Below are positions 46,401-55,400 of a stretch of DNA of 64,000 nt, in pieces (position 1 is the stretch's first letter; each line of letters begins with the position of its first letter). A program made the translations under genes and the position numbers. This DNA is from Anas platyrhynchos (Eukaryota > Chordata > Aves > Anseriformes > Anatidae), in NCBI RefSeq assembly GCF_047663525.1, contig NC_092588.1, forward strand, positions 48,787,501-48,851,500, in the 5' to 3' direction. The notes under the pieces were generated by a model. It ran no database searches and was not told where the DNA came from. It saw only the letters and a list, made by a program, of their open reading frames with translations.

Positions 46401-49400
46401 ATAGTCACATCTGTGGGAGATCTGAAATTAAAAAAGTAAAGTAAAATTACAGTAGATCTATGTTTTATTCAGTGACTATATTTCCTAACTATGAAAATAC
46501 TGAATAATTTCTGATACTGTCTTGGGTATTTGCCTTATATACATACTTATTTTTAATTTGAACATTGATCTGTGAGGTTCTGGTTTTGTTTTACTTGAAG
46601 TTATCCTTAAAAGATATGTTTTCCAGTATTAGTCACACACTATACTTAAATCAAAAATAAAAATAGTCTGCAATGAGACTAAAACAATTTATTCTGTTAC
46701 AGAAAACCAAAACTTTATCACAAGAAAGAATTCTTTACTTATCAGAGAAGCTAACCAGCTACTGGTATGGGATAACAAGATTATTATTTTTTTTTTTTTG
46801 TAAAATTAGCCTGAAAATTTCAGAATAGTTTGTACTGGTTAGCTTTCACATTATACAGTTAGCAGAATTAAATTAGTTCATGATTTTGGCCATCGTTGCT
46901 TCTCTTGCCTAAATAGGAGGGAAGTGTGACTTATTAAATAGCAATTGGAGAAATAGAATTGGTTTTCTTTCTTTAATATTTTTAGCTGTGCCTGATACTT
47001 AAACCAACTTACAAATGCTTACTGTAGGGTGACTGTGAAGATCATGCTAACCTTCTGTGCAGCCTTCTTCTTGGATATGGGTTGGAAGCCTTTGTGTGTG
47101 TGGGAACAAAAGCAAAAGGAGTCCCCCACACTTGGGTAATGACTTGTGGAACCGACGGAACGATTACCTTTTGGGAGAGCTTAACAGGGCATAGGTGAGT
47201 TAACAGAATGTGAGAAAACTGAACAAGGTGTACTGAGATTTGTGTAGTTCTTTGGTTTATTTATTATTTTTTTTTTTTAGTCTCTACATTCTGTCATATA
47301 ACTAAGTATTTAAGTGTCTAGGAGGCTTTTGTCTTCGAATTTGTGTTCTATGTTCTGCTGCTGTTTGAAGAGTAACTGGTTCAGCATGAGGTGAAGTAGT
47401 TCATAAGTTTGTAATGTACTTTTCAGTAGTTTAATACAGTGTAGTAGCTGTTTTGTCTTAGGGCAGCTGATCATCTTAATTTATGAAGAAGGAGATAAAA
47501 GCTGATATGATTGTTTAGGAGTCCATATGTGTTTGTTTGTTTGTTTGTTTTTTTAATCTTAGTTCATCTGTGAAATCAGCATTGCATTACTTTGTTCCCC
47601 TACAGAAATCTCTGTGCGAGTTCTCTGAACTCCTCTCTCACTTGAGTCATTTTAGAAGGGCACGTTGTTGTTCTGTATTCTAAAGCTTCTGGTACCTGTT
47701 TGTTAAAATTCTTTCCCTTTTTTGTCATTCTGCATGTCCTGTTGCTCAAGGGCATAGAGTGGTATTCAATCCCAATTTTTATATCAAAATGAAAAAAAAA
47801 TTTGTTCAGAGCTTCAATGATAAGAAATTCCCATTTACAGATGACGCTCAGCACTATGGTCCAGACCACTATACTTCTTAGTGCTGTTTGAAGCACTAAG
47901 CTGTTTGTAATATATAGCTTCAAGTTGTAAGTACAGTGGGACCATATATAGAATCATAGAATATCCTGAGTTGGAAGGGACCCATATATGTGAATGTAAA
48001 ACTTCTGGCTTTGTGAAAGGAGCTGATTAATAACCAGTTTTGAAAGTGAGCAATTATGTTTTTTGCCAGTGATTATGTATGCTGTGATTAGCATTTTAAG
48101 CTGTACTTCCCAAAATGTGATGAACAGTGTGGAAGCTGTACGGACATGTTTTTATAGTTGCAAAATGTAATTGTTATTCCACATCTCCTTGATTAGTCAG
48201 ATTATTTTCCTACATATAAAGAAGAAAAGTGATGTATTATTGCATTGTATGCTACGCCTCCAAAAATGTGTGTAATTACTTTCCTGTATTAGAATTAATT
48301 ATTAGAATAAATTATGGGGAGGAAGTTTTATTAACAAACTTGCATTATATTTTAAAATGGATAAATGACTTACTTCTGTCCCATCTACATATTTTTACCT
48401 TGACATGAAATAAGGTGCATTAATAAAAATGTGAAATAAGGTGCATTAATAAATAAAAACTGAATGTTTCTGATCAGGTATATCCACAGGCCTATCAACC
48501 CTGATGACCCTCCGCTAGTTGAACAACCCAAGCCATTGTATCCCTATCGCACAATAGGTTGTGTCTTCAACCATCACAAGTTCTTTGGAAATTGTCAGCC
48601 CACTGATGCTGTGGAGGTCTGCGTGTTTGACCTGCATGACGAGTCTAAATGGAAGCCCATGAGTGGAGAAGCAATAAAATCTGTCTGTTCTCCTGGAGCA
48701 GCATCTTCAGTTCCCCCTTTTCCTCCTTTGTGTGCTTCTGCAATAGATGCTGCAGTAACAAGCAATGAGATAGAATTGCAGCTGAGATTACTGGTCTCAG
48801 AACACAGGAAGGTAATCTGCTTAGAAAACTATTACCGATCTGCTGAGGTGGTAAAGGTGCATGTTTTTTGTGTGTTTGTTTTGCACAGATGTTTGTTGGT
48901 TTAAGTATCTGGGCCTTTGTAACGTGTTTTCTATCACCTTTTGCCAAAATGCAAGATGTGAAAACTGAAGTAACTGAAAAACATCTGGGATGACTGCACT
49001 GAGCTACTTTAGACATCATACTGACCGTTTGCTGTGACAGTGCTGCAGTCACGTGTGGGCTTGTTCCCCCCTTTCCTCTCTTTCCTGGTCTGTGATTTTT
49101 GGCCTACTGGCATCTGCAGACCGCTTATGAGTGGTTTGTAAAAGGGCTGAGAAGATAAGCATCCTTAGCACATCTATCACGTTATTATATCTTATTTTAT
49201 ATGTGTGTCTCTTCCCTTGATGAAAGCAGGCTTTCAGTTTTCAGAGTCTTACTCTGAGTGCTATCCAAAATTAGCAGGTATTTTTAGAAGTTAGTTTTGT
49301 CCTTTATCAAGATTTCTACGTGACATAATATACCAGAAATTATTCTTCCTGGACTGAATATGAAGGAGATGATATTTTCAGTTCCTGATAGCTGATAGCT

Positions 49401-50945
49401 CTTTTAGCTGATAGCTGATTGTTTCTTTCTTTTCTTTTTTTTTTTTTTTTTTCAATGTTAGCAATATCTTTTACTTTTTAATCTCTCCTACCACATAATG
49501 CTCAACCTGAGGGTGTCAAGTAATTCTCAGAGTATGAATCTTGTGCAGTGTTGAACACTGAAGTGGTTAGATTTTTCTACTTGCTTGCATTTGTTTGATG
49601 GTAAGAGTGCATGTACATACGTATCCGTGTTTTGGGAACTTGGTGTGCATTGGTTTTTGTAGTGAATTTCCAGGAGACATTAGGAAAACGTGAGGTGATT
49701 CCTCGTTGATCTTTCCCATATTTCTGCTGCCTATCTTATGCACCAGCACTGTAGTCTTAAATTTCTTCAAAATATACTGTAGCTAAAATATATAGTTTCA
49801 AAACATTGCTGGTCTTGTTTTAGTCGAGTCTGACTTAATTTCTTGTTAGGTGTTAAATATTTTGGTGGTGGTGGTTGATTCTTCTGGTTTGGTGTGTGAA
49901 TGAGTACCTAACCCTTCCTGCTTTATGGATTCACATCCATGAACTGCAAGTTAAAGGTTGGTCATGATTTTATTTGAATCTGTATGTTATGCAAGCTGAT
50001 TAACATCCTTATATTCTTTCTGCATGGTTGTCATCATGTTGTGGCTTGCCTCACAGGATCTTGGCCTTTCTACTGTTTGGGATGACCATCTATCCTATCT
50101 GTTGTCACCAGCGTTAGCAGCCTACGAGCTCGAACGTACCACGAGTATTTCTGCTGGAAACGAAGAGTTTCAAGATGCTGTACGAAGAGCAGTACCTGAC
50201 GGTCACACATTTAAAGGGTTTCCTATCCATTTTGTATACAGAAATGCCAGGAGAGCATTTGCCACATGTCTTCGGTAAGACTAAGTATAAATTACAACGT
50301 ATATGTGAAAACCAAGTAGGGACACACAATTATGAATTGCAGGGGTTTTTTTGTTTGCTTTGATAGTAAAGTTTAAAGAAAATCAAGTTCCTTACATAAG
50401 ATCTGGAACAATAAAGAATAGTTGTTTGATGCACATAATGAATTGAACATCGGGTGCAGAGCTTTTGTGTTAAATGGGTGAGTTCAGTGATGATAGACTG
50501 CTGATGGGTTAAATCAAATACTGAGGAGTGTGTTGTCCTTTCCCCTGAAATACAGTTCGTTTAATTTCTCTGCTCTTGCTAAGTGATCGTCAGTGGTTTT
50601 GTTCTTCTCCAAGACAACAGCCCTTGCGCTATAAAACAATATTGTTTGTATTGACAGATTTGGGATGCTTGTTGTATGTTAATCATGTTTCAAATAATTG
50701 CACTTGTATAACTGAAAACTTTAATAGTAGCTTATTGATATTCGTTGTTACTGTTATTTTTCTTGCTTATGATATTAGTAATTCTTGATTTTCTTCTTTG
50801 TCATAGGTCTCCTTTCTGTGAAGAAATAATCTGTTGTAGGGGTGACCAGGTGCGACTTGCAGTTCGTGTACGAGTGTTTACGTACCCTGAATCCGCATGT
50901 GCTGTTTGGATCATGTTTGCTTGTAAATACCGCTCCGTCCTTTGA
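37352..50945 (+). CDS. CEP76: CEP76, centrosomal protein of 76 kDa (complete, 12 exons)
   Basis: CEP76 is a centriolar protein that in human cells binds CP110 and prevents centriole reduplication. Exons: 37352-37414, 37683-37838, 38512-38593, 38992-39216, 40264-40449, 42168-42265, 42934-43062, 44158-44349, 47028-47194, 48478-48811, 50057-50274, 50807-50945. Total 1989 nt, 662 residues plus TGA, all GT-AG and in phase (remembered human protein 659). The N-terminal helical part starts MSLPPERAAELRELI. Exons 4-6 cover the CEP76-type C2 domain (IDPTRRYLYLQVLGGKAFLE). Exons 8-9 cover the transglutaminase-like fold (QEQWCTLLAF, GDCEDHANLL, HTWVMTCGTDG). The C-terminus ends CAVWIMFACKYRSVL. The second exon pair near the N-terminus and the linker in exon 3 are the least conserved parts. 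Whether the transglutaminase-like fold has enzymatic activity cannot be told here. Confidence 0.97.
37683..37838 (+). CDS. CEP76: CEP76 exon 2
   Basis: Acceptor TCTTTCAG, donor GTAAGT, 52 codons from MDVHGRIREVLAETIREEL to DDVMKELKFVT. Confidence 0.96.
37921..38252 (-). mobile_element. CR1 retroposon 3' end
   Basis: It reads TCACAGAATGGGTTGGGTTG, then GGTTGCCCAAAGCCCCATCC and CAGCTTCTCTGGGCAACCTG, the reverse complement of a CR1 3' end. It sits in CEP76 intron 2 (37839-38511), antisense to the gene, and is the least diverged CR1 copy in the window. Confidence 0.93.
38512..38593 (+). CDS. CEP76: CEP76 exon 3
   Basis: Acceptor GATTCCAG, donor GTATGT, 82 nt. It encodes a polar linker starting DVNEKERTSAS and ending PPVLKK plus one base of Thr. 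It is poorly conserved but the phase is right on both sides. Confidence 0.9.
38594..38991 (+). other. CEP76 intron 3
   Basis: T-rich after the donor, otherwise nothing recognised. Confidence 0.6.
38992..39216 (+). CDS. CEP76: CEP76 exon 4 (C2 domain start)
   Basis: Acceptor CTTTACAG, donor GTAAGG, 225 nt. It encodes NIDPTRRYLYLQVLGGKAF...PLPGQICSTFTLCLHFRN...DGFLLEVHKDSLG. Confidence 0.97.
   Translation, partial: LTLTQHEGIFTFRFWVGKLFWNIFRNQILCLAKSVLLSLCVYISEISASVLNLFPVPVSRTLMMVFYLKYTRIA
39217..40263 (+). other. CEP76 intron 4
   Basis: It contains the CR1 3' fragment at 39541-39660. Nothing else is recognised. Confidence 0.6.
39541..39660 (+). mobile_element. CR1 3'-end fragment
   Basis: CTGGAGGTCCTTTAGAAGCC, then GTTGGACCAGATGACCTCCA and the terminal CAACCTCAACTCTTCTGTG, sense to CEP76. 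It belongs to a different CR1 subgroup from the 37921 copy. Confidence 0.85.
40264..40449 (+). CDS. CEP76: CEP76 exon 5
   Basis: Acceptor AATGGCAG, donor GTAAGA, 186 nt. It encodes DGSKMVDATTMLSICDPVHM...GETTLVASHFLEWRSVL...ELLGVG. Confidence 0.96.
40450..42167 (+). other. CEP76 intron 5
   Basis: AT-rich, with a T17-type tract near 41203. I see no repeat or gene. Confidence 0.6.
42168..42265 (+). CDS. CEP76: CEP76 exon 6
   Basis: Acceptor TTCGAAG (weak pyrimidine tract), donor GTAAGT, 98 nt. It encodes SESKVSVGVLNIRLEMYPQL...EITNTQ. Confidence 0.93.
42266..42933 (+). other. CEP76 intron 6
   Basis: AT-rich. Nothing recognised. Confidence 0.6.
42934..43062 (+). CDS. CEP76: CEP76 exon 7
   Basis: Acceptor ACCTGCAG, donor GTTTGT, 43 codons from FTLERQRTAEKERLFLVYAK to NTRLVKIFAQ. 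Confidence 0.96.
43423..43495 (-). mobile_element. Fragment of the avian ERV LTR family (reverse orientation)
   Basis: It resembles the middle part of LTR copy 1: a GATGCA...GGCAAT block, CAGACTGATGACCAGCC and TCTCCAAGTAGCAG in the same order. It is a short remnant in CEP76 intron 7. Confidence 0.5.
43909..44005 (+). mobile_element. LTR 3'-end fragment of the same family (forward orientation)
   Basis: CCCATGAGTTTTTCTCGCTT, then a pyrimidine-rich block and GAGAGCGACTGGGTGGGGGC. This matches the reverse complement of the left part of LTR copy 1 in order. The orientation is opposite to the fragment at 43423-43495. Confidence 0.45.
44158..44349 (+). CDS. CEP76: CEP76 exon 8 (transglutaminase-like fold start)
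   Basis: Acceptor ATGTTAAG, donor GTATGT, 64 codons. It encodes DENGVNRPVCSYVRPLRAGR...VLGYERAPVIGGGGG...EQWCTLLAFICRNK. Confidence 0.96.
45100..45323 (+). mobile_element. CR1 retroposon 3' end
   Basis: GTGGTGAGGCACTGGCACAG, then CATCCCTGGAGGTGTTTAAG and AACCATCCTGTGAC at the end. It is the forward-oriented counterpart of the copy at 37921-38252. Confidence 0.92.
45586..46124 (-). mobile_element. Solo LTR of an avian endogenous retrovirus (copy 2)
   Basis: Same family and orientation as 31031-31506. Shared blocks include GAACTCATGGGTCAAGGTAA, GCTGAGCATGGCCCCACACG, CACTGCTCTGCAGCAACTGA and the terminal ACTCTATCCCAGCCAAAACC. It is longer than copy 1. There are no internal retroviral genes. 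The left edge is approximate. It is antisense to CEP76. Confidence 0.75.
47028..47194 (+). CDS. CEP76: CEP76 exon 9 (transglutaminase-like core)
   Basis: Acceptor TACTGTAG, donor GTGAGT, 167 nt. It encodes GDCEDHANLLCSLLLGYGLE...THTWVMTCGTDGTITFWESL...GH-type core. The Cys of GDCED and His of HTWVM are at positions where catalytic residues sit in this fold. Confidence 0.96.
47948..47986 (-). mobile_element. CR1 3'-tail fragment
   Basis: ATAGAATCATAGAATATCCT, then GAGTTGGAAGGGACCC, the reverse complement of a CR1 3' terminus. It is about 40 bp only. Confidence 0.75.
48406..48457 (+). repeat. 26-bp tandem duplication next to a splice acceptor
   Basis: TGAAATAAGGTGCATTAATA recurs with a 26-bp period. 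The second copy ends about 20 nt before the CEP76 exon 10 acceptor. Confidence 0.85.
48478..48811 (+). CDS. CEP76: CEP76 exon 10
   Basis: Acceptor TGATCAG with a poor pyrimidine tract directly after a 26-bp tandem duplication. Donor GTAATC, 334 nt. It encodes YIHRPINPDDPPLVEQPKPL...CVFNHHKFFGNCQ...ELQLRLLVSEHRK. Confidence 0.96.
48812..50056 (+). other. CEP76 intron 10
   Basis: It has local repetition of TAGCTGATAGCT near 49387-49420 followed by a long T tract (about 49436-49452). No gene is seen. Confidence 0.6.
50057..50274 (+). CDS. CEP76: CEP76 exon 11
   Basis: Acceptor CCTCACAG, donor GTAAGA, 218 nt. It encodes DLGLSTVWDDHLSYLLSPAL...GNEEFQDAVRRAVPDGHTFK...FVYRNARRAFATCL. Confidence 0.96.
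50275..50806 (+). other. CEP76 intron 11
   Basis: AT-rich. Nothing recognised. Confidence 0.6.
50807..50945 (+). CDS. CEP76: CEP76 exon 12 (stop codon)
   Basis: Acceptor GTCATAG. It encodes SPFCEEIICCRGDQVRLAVR...CAVWIMFACKYRSVL and TGA at 50943-50945. Confidence 0.96.
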
Positions 50946-51119
50946 AAAACAAAATCATGCATGCCTCTTTGGATCTGCAAAATAATGTATCTGCATATCA
51001 AATGATGCAATTAAACTAATATTGTATTTTTATATAGGTGCCACGGATTTTGAATACTGTATTGTGTGAAGTGAATTGTATACATGATAATAATTGTATT
51101 TATAAAGAGAGTTTATTTT

Positions 51120-51125
51120 AATAAA
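51120..51125 (+). terminator. CEP76: CEP76 poly(A) signal
   Basis: AATAAA 175 nt past the stop codon, the first such hexamer. It gives a short 3' UTR ending near 51140. Confidence 0.7.
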
Positions 51126-51360
51126 AGCAACTTTAATACTTACATTTCCACGGTGGAAAGGAAACATACAACATTCCTGTATTTCCATCTCTCTTGGAGC
51201 TAGCAATAGCTTCTAAGTTCAGCACCTAGGAACAGTTCAGTCGGGTATAGGTAATTTTATTAATCTATGAATGTGATAATTTATGGGGGTTCTTAGGTGA
51301 ATAGCTGTGCTGAGTTAGATGAAGTCTGTCTAACATCGTACCTTTTCCCTGAAAATAATA

Positions 51361-51424
51361 TCACAGAATCACAGAATTGTCTAGGTTGGAAGAGACCTCA
51401 AGATCATCGAGTCCAACCTCTAAA
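51361..51424 (-). mobile_element. CR1 3'-tail fragment
   Basis: TCACAGAATCACAGAATTGT, then TAGGTTGGAAGAGACCTCAA and GATCATCGAGTCCAACCTC. It lies between the CEP76 3' end and the SPIRE1 CpG island. Confidence 0.85.
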
Positions 51425-52005
51425 ATATGTCATGGATGATTGGAGGAAGAGAAAAAACAACTGCAGAGGCTTATTTCTGTAATACCTCTCCCCTTTCTGA
51501 CACTCAACCTTAGCCTGCTGCTGAGGTGGAAGTTGTTCTCTGTAATACCCCTCTGTGATTTTGTCAGAGGCTGATACTCTCACCTACGCTTATCCATGTG
51601 TGGTTTTGGTTGTCTTAAACATGTGGATCGGTCAACACCGATCTCATCGCATCTAGTGTAATGTAGAGGGCTGGATAGGGATGAATTAAAGCCCTTTCCT
51701 GCACCACCCCCTCGGCGCAGCGCTTGGCAGGGGGCAGTCCCATCTCCCTGCCATTGCAAGCAGGGCCCCCCCCTCCCGCAGCAGCAGGGGCCGTGCGGGC
51801 GCTGCGGTGCCGGAGGGCGGGCGGCAGGGGGCGCTGCGTGGCGCGGGGCGGCCATTGCGCGGCTCGGAGCCGTTCCCCCCGCGGCGGCGGCGGCGGCGGC
51901 AGCGCCAGCGCCGGGGCCGCTCCTCCCGCCCCGGCCGCCCGCTGCCCGCCCGCCTGGCTGGGCCGGGCTGTCCGGCGGCCTGGCGGCACTGGCGGGGCGG
52001 GGAGG

Positions 52006-52089
52006 ATGAGCGCTAGGAGCGGCAGCAGCGGCACAAGGAGGAGCAGCAGCAGCAGCAGCAGTGCGAGCAGCAGCAGCGCTGGGCGCTGA
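52006..52089 (+). promoter_or_regulatory. Upstream ORF in the SPIRE1 leader (serine-repeat peptide)
   Basis: ATG at 52006 opens a 27-codon frame starting MSARSGSSGTRR, then a serine run from the AGC repeat. It ends at TGA 52087-52089, 12 nt before the SPIRE1 ATG and in the same frame. Whether it is in the mRNA depends on the transcription start site, which is not visible. Confidence 0.5.
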
Positions 52090-52101
52090 GCCGCGCAGGG
52101 C

Positions 52102-52444
52102 ATGGCGCTGCCGGGGGAGCGCGGCGCAGAGCCGCAGCCCGGCGCCTCCCGCCCCGCTGCCGCCGCCACAGCCACCGATGAGGACGGAGAACCAGGAGGA
52201 GGAGGAGGAGGGCAACCGGAGGCGCTGTCGCTGGAGGAGATCCTGCGGCTGTACAACCAGCCCATCAACGAGGAGCAGGCGTGGGCCGTCTGCTACCAGT
52301 GCTGCGGCTGGCTGCGGGCCCGCGCCCGCCGCCGGGAGACCCCCGCGGGCAGACCGGGGGCAGCCGCGCACCTCCGCGTCTGGAGGGACGGAGCCGTCAG
52401 CATGGAGCAGGGCGAGCCCCGGCGGCCGCCCCACAGCGCAGAGG
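52102..52444 (+). CDS. SPIRE1: SPIRE1 exon 1
   Basis: 343 nt, 114 codons plus one base. It starts [16 protein letters not shown]. The KIND start is at about residue 41 ([11 protein letters not shown]). [10 protein letters not shown] near residue 92 also matches the human protein (VWRDGAV). Confidence 0.92.
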
Positions 52445-55400
52445 GTAAGGGGAGAGCGCCCCCAAAAGCCCCCCCCTCCGCCGCCTTTGGCCGCGGGACC
52501 CGCGCCCGGGGAGGTCCGGCTGGGGGCTGCGGGGTGTGCAGGGTCTGTCTGGGGTTATCTGGGTTTGTCTGGGTGTGGGGGTTTAGGGGGTCTTCAGCCC
52601 AAACCCAGCCGGCACGGGGATGAGGCATCCATGGTGCTCCCCGCTGTCAGGCTAGCTGGATTCAGCATCGCTGAAATTGGGGAGAAATTCAGAAAATTTG
52701 GGGTTTTTCAGGCTGGTGCATGCACAGTGGGGTCAGTGCGTGGGTGTTGTGCTGTCGGTCAGCCAGCGCGGGGCCAGCAGTACCCCCAAATAGCGAGAAA
52801 TGCAGAATGGAAGAGGGGCTGCATCTTCCCCCCACAGCTTCAGTGGGTCTCGTAACCATTTCCACCTGAATACAGGCTGCTGTGCTCTCGTATTTTTAAA
52901 AAATAGGTGATGGTAATGTTAATAAAATTAACATTTTATTAACGGGGGAAGCATTTGCCCAGCCAGTGGATTTGTGTGCCGGGCAAATTGCACCCCGCGT
53001 GCTGCTTTTGCTTTTAGTGTTTTGGGGTGGGATCAGGCTTCTTCCCCTCTCACGTCAGCTGTAGGAAAGGCAGTGATTTAGTAGGTGTTTCTTTTTGTTG
53101 TTACCATTTCCTTGCTGTTTGTGGCCTCATTCTGTTGCCTCTTCATGTTTCTAATGGCCTGTGGGGTGTATCTGAACGTGAGGCTCAGGCCCCACTCTGG
53201 CACACACACGCAGATGTCCGTAACCTCCTGGGAGGGCATGAGGGGACCACCAGGCACGCACCCCTCCGATACCTGTAATTAACAGGCGAGGAGGGGAGCT
53301 CGGGGCCAGATGTCAGCTGCCAGACCATGCTCAGCGATCCCACGTCTGTATCTGCCTGCCCCAAGTCATCCCAGCATCCACACCTCCCAATACGCCCGTG
53401 CAGCACGGGCTGTGCTCGGCCTTCACGCTTTTACAGAGGATTTGTAGGACTACCTGGCAACAACATGAATCCAAGATTCTGTTTTTCTTTGGTTTGCGGA
53501 GCCTGTGGCAGGTTTCCATTGGAAATCGCCATCTGCATGGTGCAGTGGATGCTGCGTGGAAGAGCCGGCAGCAGGCTTGCTGCTCTTTGGTATCTTTTGA
53601 ACTGTCCCAGTTCTGTGCTTTATTGCTCCCTGCAACGTCCTTGGATGATGATTAATGAGCGTTGCGAGCCTCCTTCATCTCAAGCCTCTCAAAGGGATAG
53701 TTATTCTTACGCTCGGGTATTCAGCTTAGCAGCAATGAAAACTTGAGAGCTGCTGCCCCGGTGCTATGGCTAGGGGAGCCCTGTGCAGCAGCACAGGCCC
53801 TGAAGCCGTCTGGCCACGTTAATTTTACTCTTGAGATACAAATTAAAGCTGTCCTAAGAAGTACTGATTATGTAGAAATGGGTGGTGCGTTTCCAGACCC
53901 ATTTCTTGTGAATCAGTTCCCCGGCTAATGCGCAATACTTGAAATTCCGACTGAAAATACCCTAGAAATTGAACAAAATGTCCTTGAGGTAGGAAAGAAA
54001 GATGAGTTTCACTGATACAGATGGCAGGAAAACAACCTTGAAGTCAAGTCCCTGTCATTAACCAAAACCAGAGAACAATTTTAAAATGTTCGTCTCAGTT
54101 TTACCTGCGTAGTCTGCTAATCCTCGGATCCTTAGTTATCTCTTTTTTTTTTTTTTTTTCCTTTAATCAGTTATGTTTTGGTTATATAAAAGTAAAAAAA
54201 AAGATTGAGAATGGAAACCTTTCTCAGCTGTTCATTTTCATGCAAGTGTTTGTGTTACCTGACCGTCTGAATCCCCAGCAGGAGGAGGATTGGGAAGGAT
54301 TCCTGGTAATTGTTTTCCTGCCTTCGTGGCTCAGACAACTTAGGTTTAAGTGGCTGTGTCAGAAGATTTGCTAGAGCAGTAGGGATTCTGCGGGCTAATA
54401 ACTCCGAGCTGCGAAACTATTTTGTTACTGCAGTGCACGAAAAATGTATAGCTGTAGGTTGGCGTGTAGGTTTGGGTCATCCCAGCATCAAATATTGGCT
54501 GTTGGTGCCTGTTTCGGTAAACAAGAGGATCCTGTGTGGCAAATAAAGGAGTCCCTACAGAATGGTGTCTTTGGGTCGCCAACATTCAGGCTTTGTTCAG
54601 GGCCAGGAGAAGGACGTGATCGGTCACGCCTGTCAGCAGAGCTCCGGCTAATTCAGGAGCCAACACGGCCGCGTCGCGGAGTTTGCTTCAGGGACACTTA
54701 CAAAAGAGCTGCTTTCACAGTGCCTTGCAAACCTTACCGTCCTGCCAGAGGTGGAGCGAGTAAGAAATAAACATGAACATGCAAAAAAAATGGAGAGTTC
54801 CCCGTGGTCATCTTGGTATGAATCATTGCAGCTGTCTGACATCTAAATACCACAGAAATGTGGGCTGCTCGGACAGATGAATTTGGAGATACAGCGTATT
54901 TTACCTAATGGATGTTTTTGTCTTCCCTATTTTGCTTGTAGTTTATATGGAAGGAACTAACAGTGGCATCTAGTAAAGTGCCAGATGTGATAAAAAAAAT
55001 ACCTTCTGAATGAGTTAAAATGTTGATTGTAAACGTGCGGTTTGACTGCTTCGAGCCCTCTCCTCGAGGAACAGTGCTTACAAGCGGTGTTTTTAGACTT
55101 GAAGCAGTAACAAAGTGATGGGTATGCGAGTAGGAAACCAGCGCCAGAACTACCTCCTCATCGTCCCCCTCCTCCTTTTGTGTCCTCCTCCAGCCCCAGA
55201 GGAGGAAGCACAGAGGGAAGCTACTGAAGTGCCATGCAGATTTTCCTCCTGGGCAGCTGCCAGGTCTTCAGGGCAGGGTATAACACATGGAGAGCTCTGG
55301 CTCTGAATCAAAAAGATCGCAGAAAAGTTGACTGCGTGGTGGCTTTCACGGGACTCAGAGGGCTCAGGGTGAGACATGGTAGAGAGGAATAACGCAGTGT

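Larger units (their letters stand above)
44350..47027 (+). other. CEP76 intron 8, repeat-bearing
   Basis: It contains a CR1 3' end (45100-45323) and a solo LTR (45586-46124). The rest is AT-rich with a T run near 46790. Open frames across 45.1-46.1 kb belong to these elements. Confidence 0.7.
47195..48477 (+). other. CEP76 intron 9
   Basis: It contains a (GTTT)n stretch near 47530-47550, a CR1 tail fragment (47948-47986) and a 26-bp tandem duplication at its 3' end (48406-48457). Confidence 0.7.
51720..52620. promoter_or_regulatory. CpG island and promoter of SPIRE1
   Basis: A very GC- and CpG-rich island begins abruptly at about 51710 and extends past SPIRE1 exon 1. It contains GGCGGGGCGGGGAGG (Sp1-like) around 51990-52005, a CGG repeat near 51882-51900 and an AGC/CAG repeat near 52030-52080. 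No TATA box is evident. Long open frames in all directions here reflect base composition. Confidence 0.75.

Noticed and set aside
51580..52434. 284-codon reverse open frame over the SPIRE1 promoter
   Set aside because: It lies in a CpG island antisense to SPIRE1 exon 1; its Ala/Pro/Arg runs are what GC-rich triplet repeats give in any frame. No domain is recognisable.
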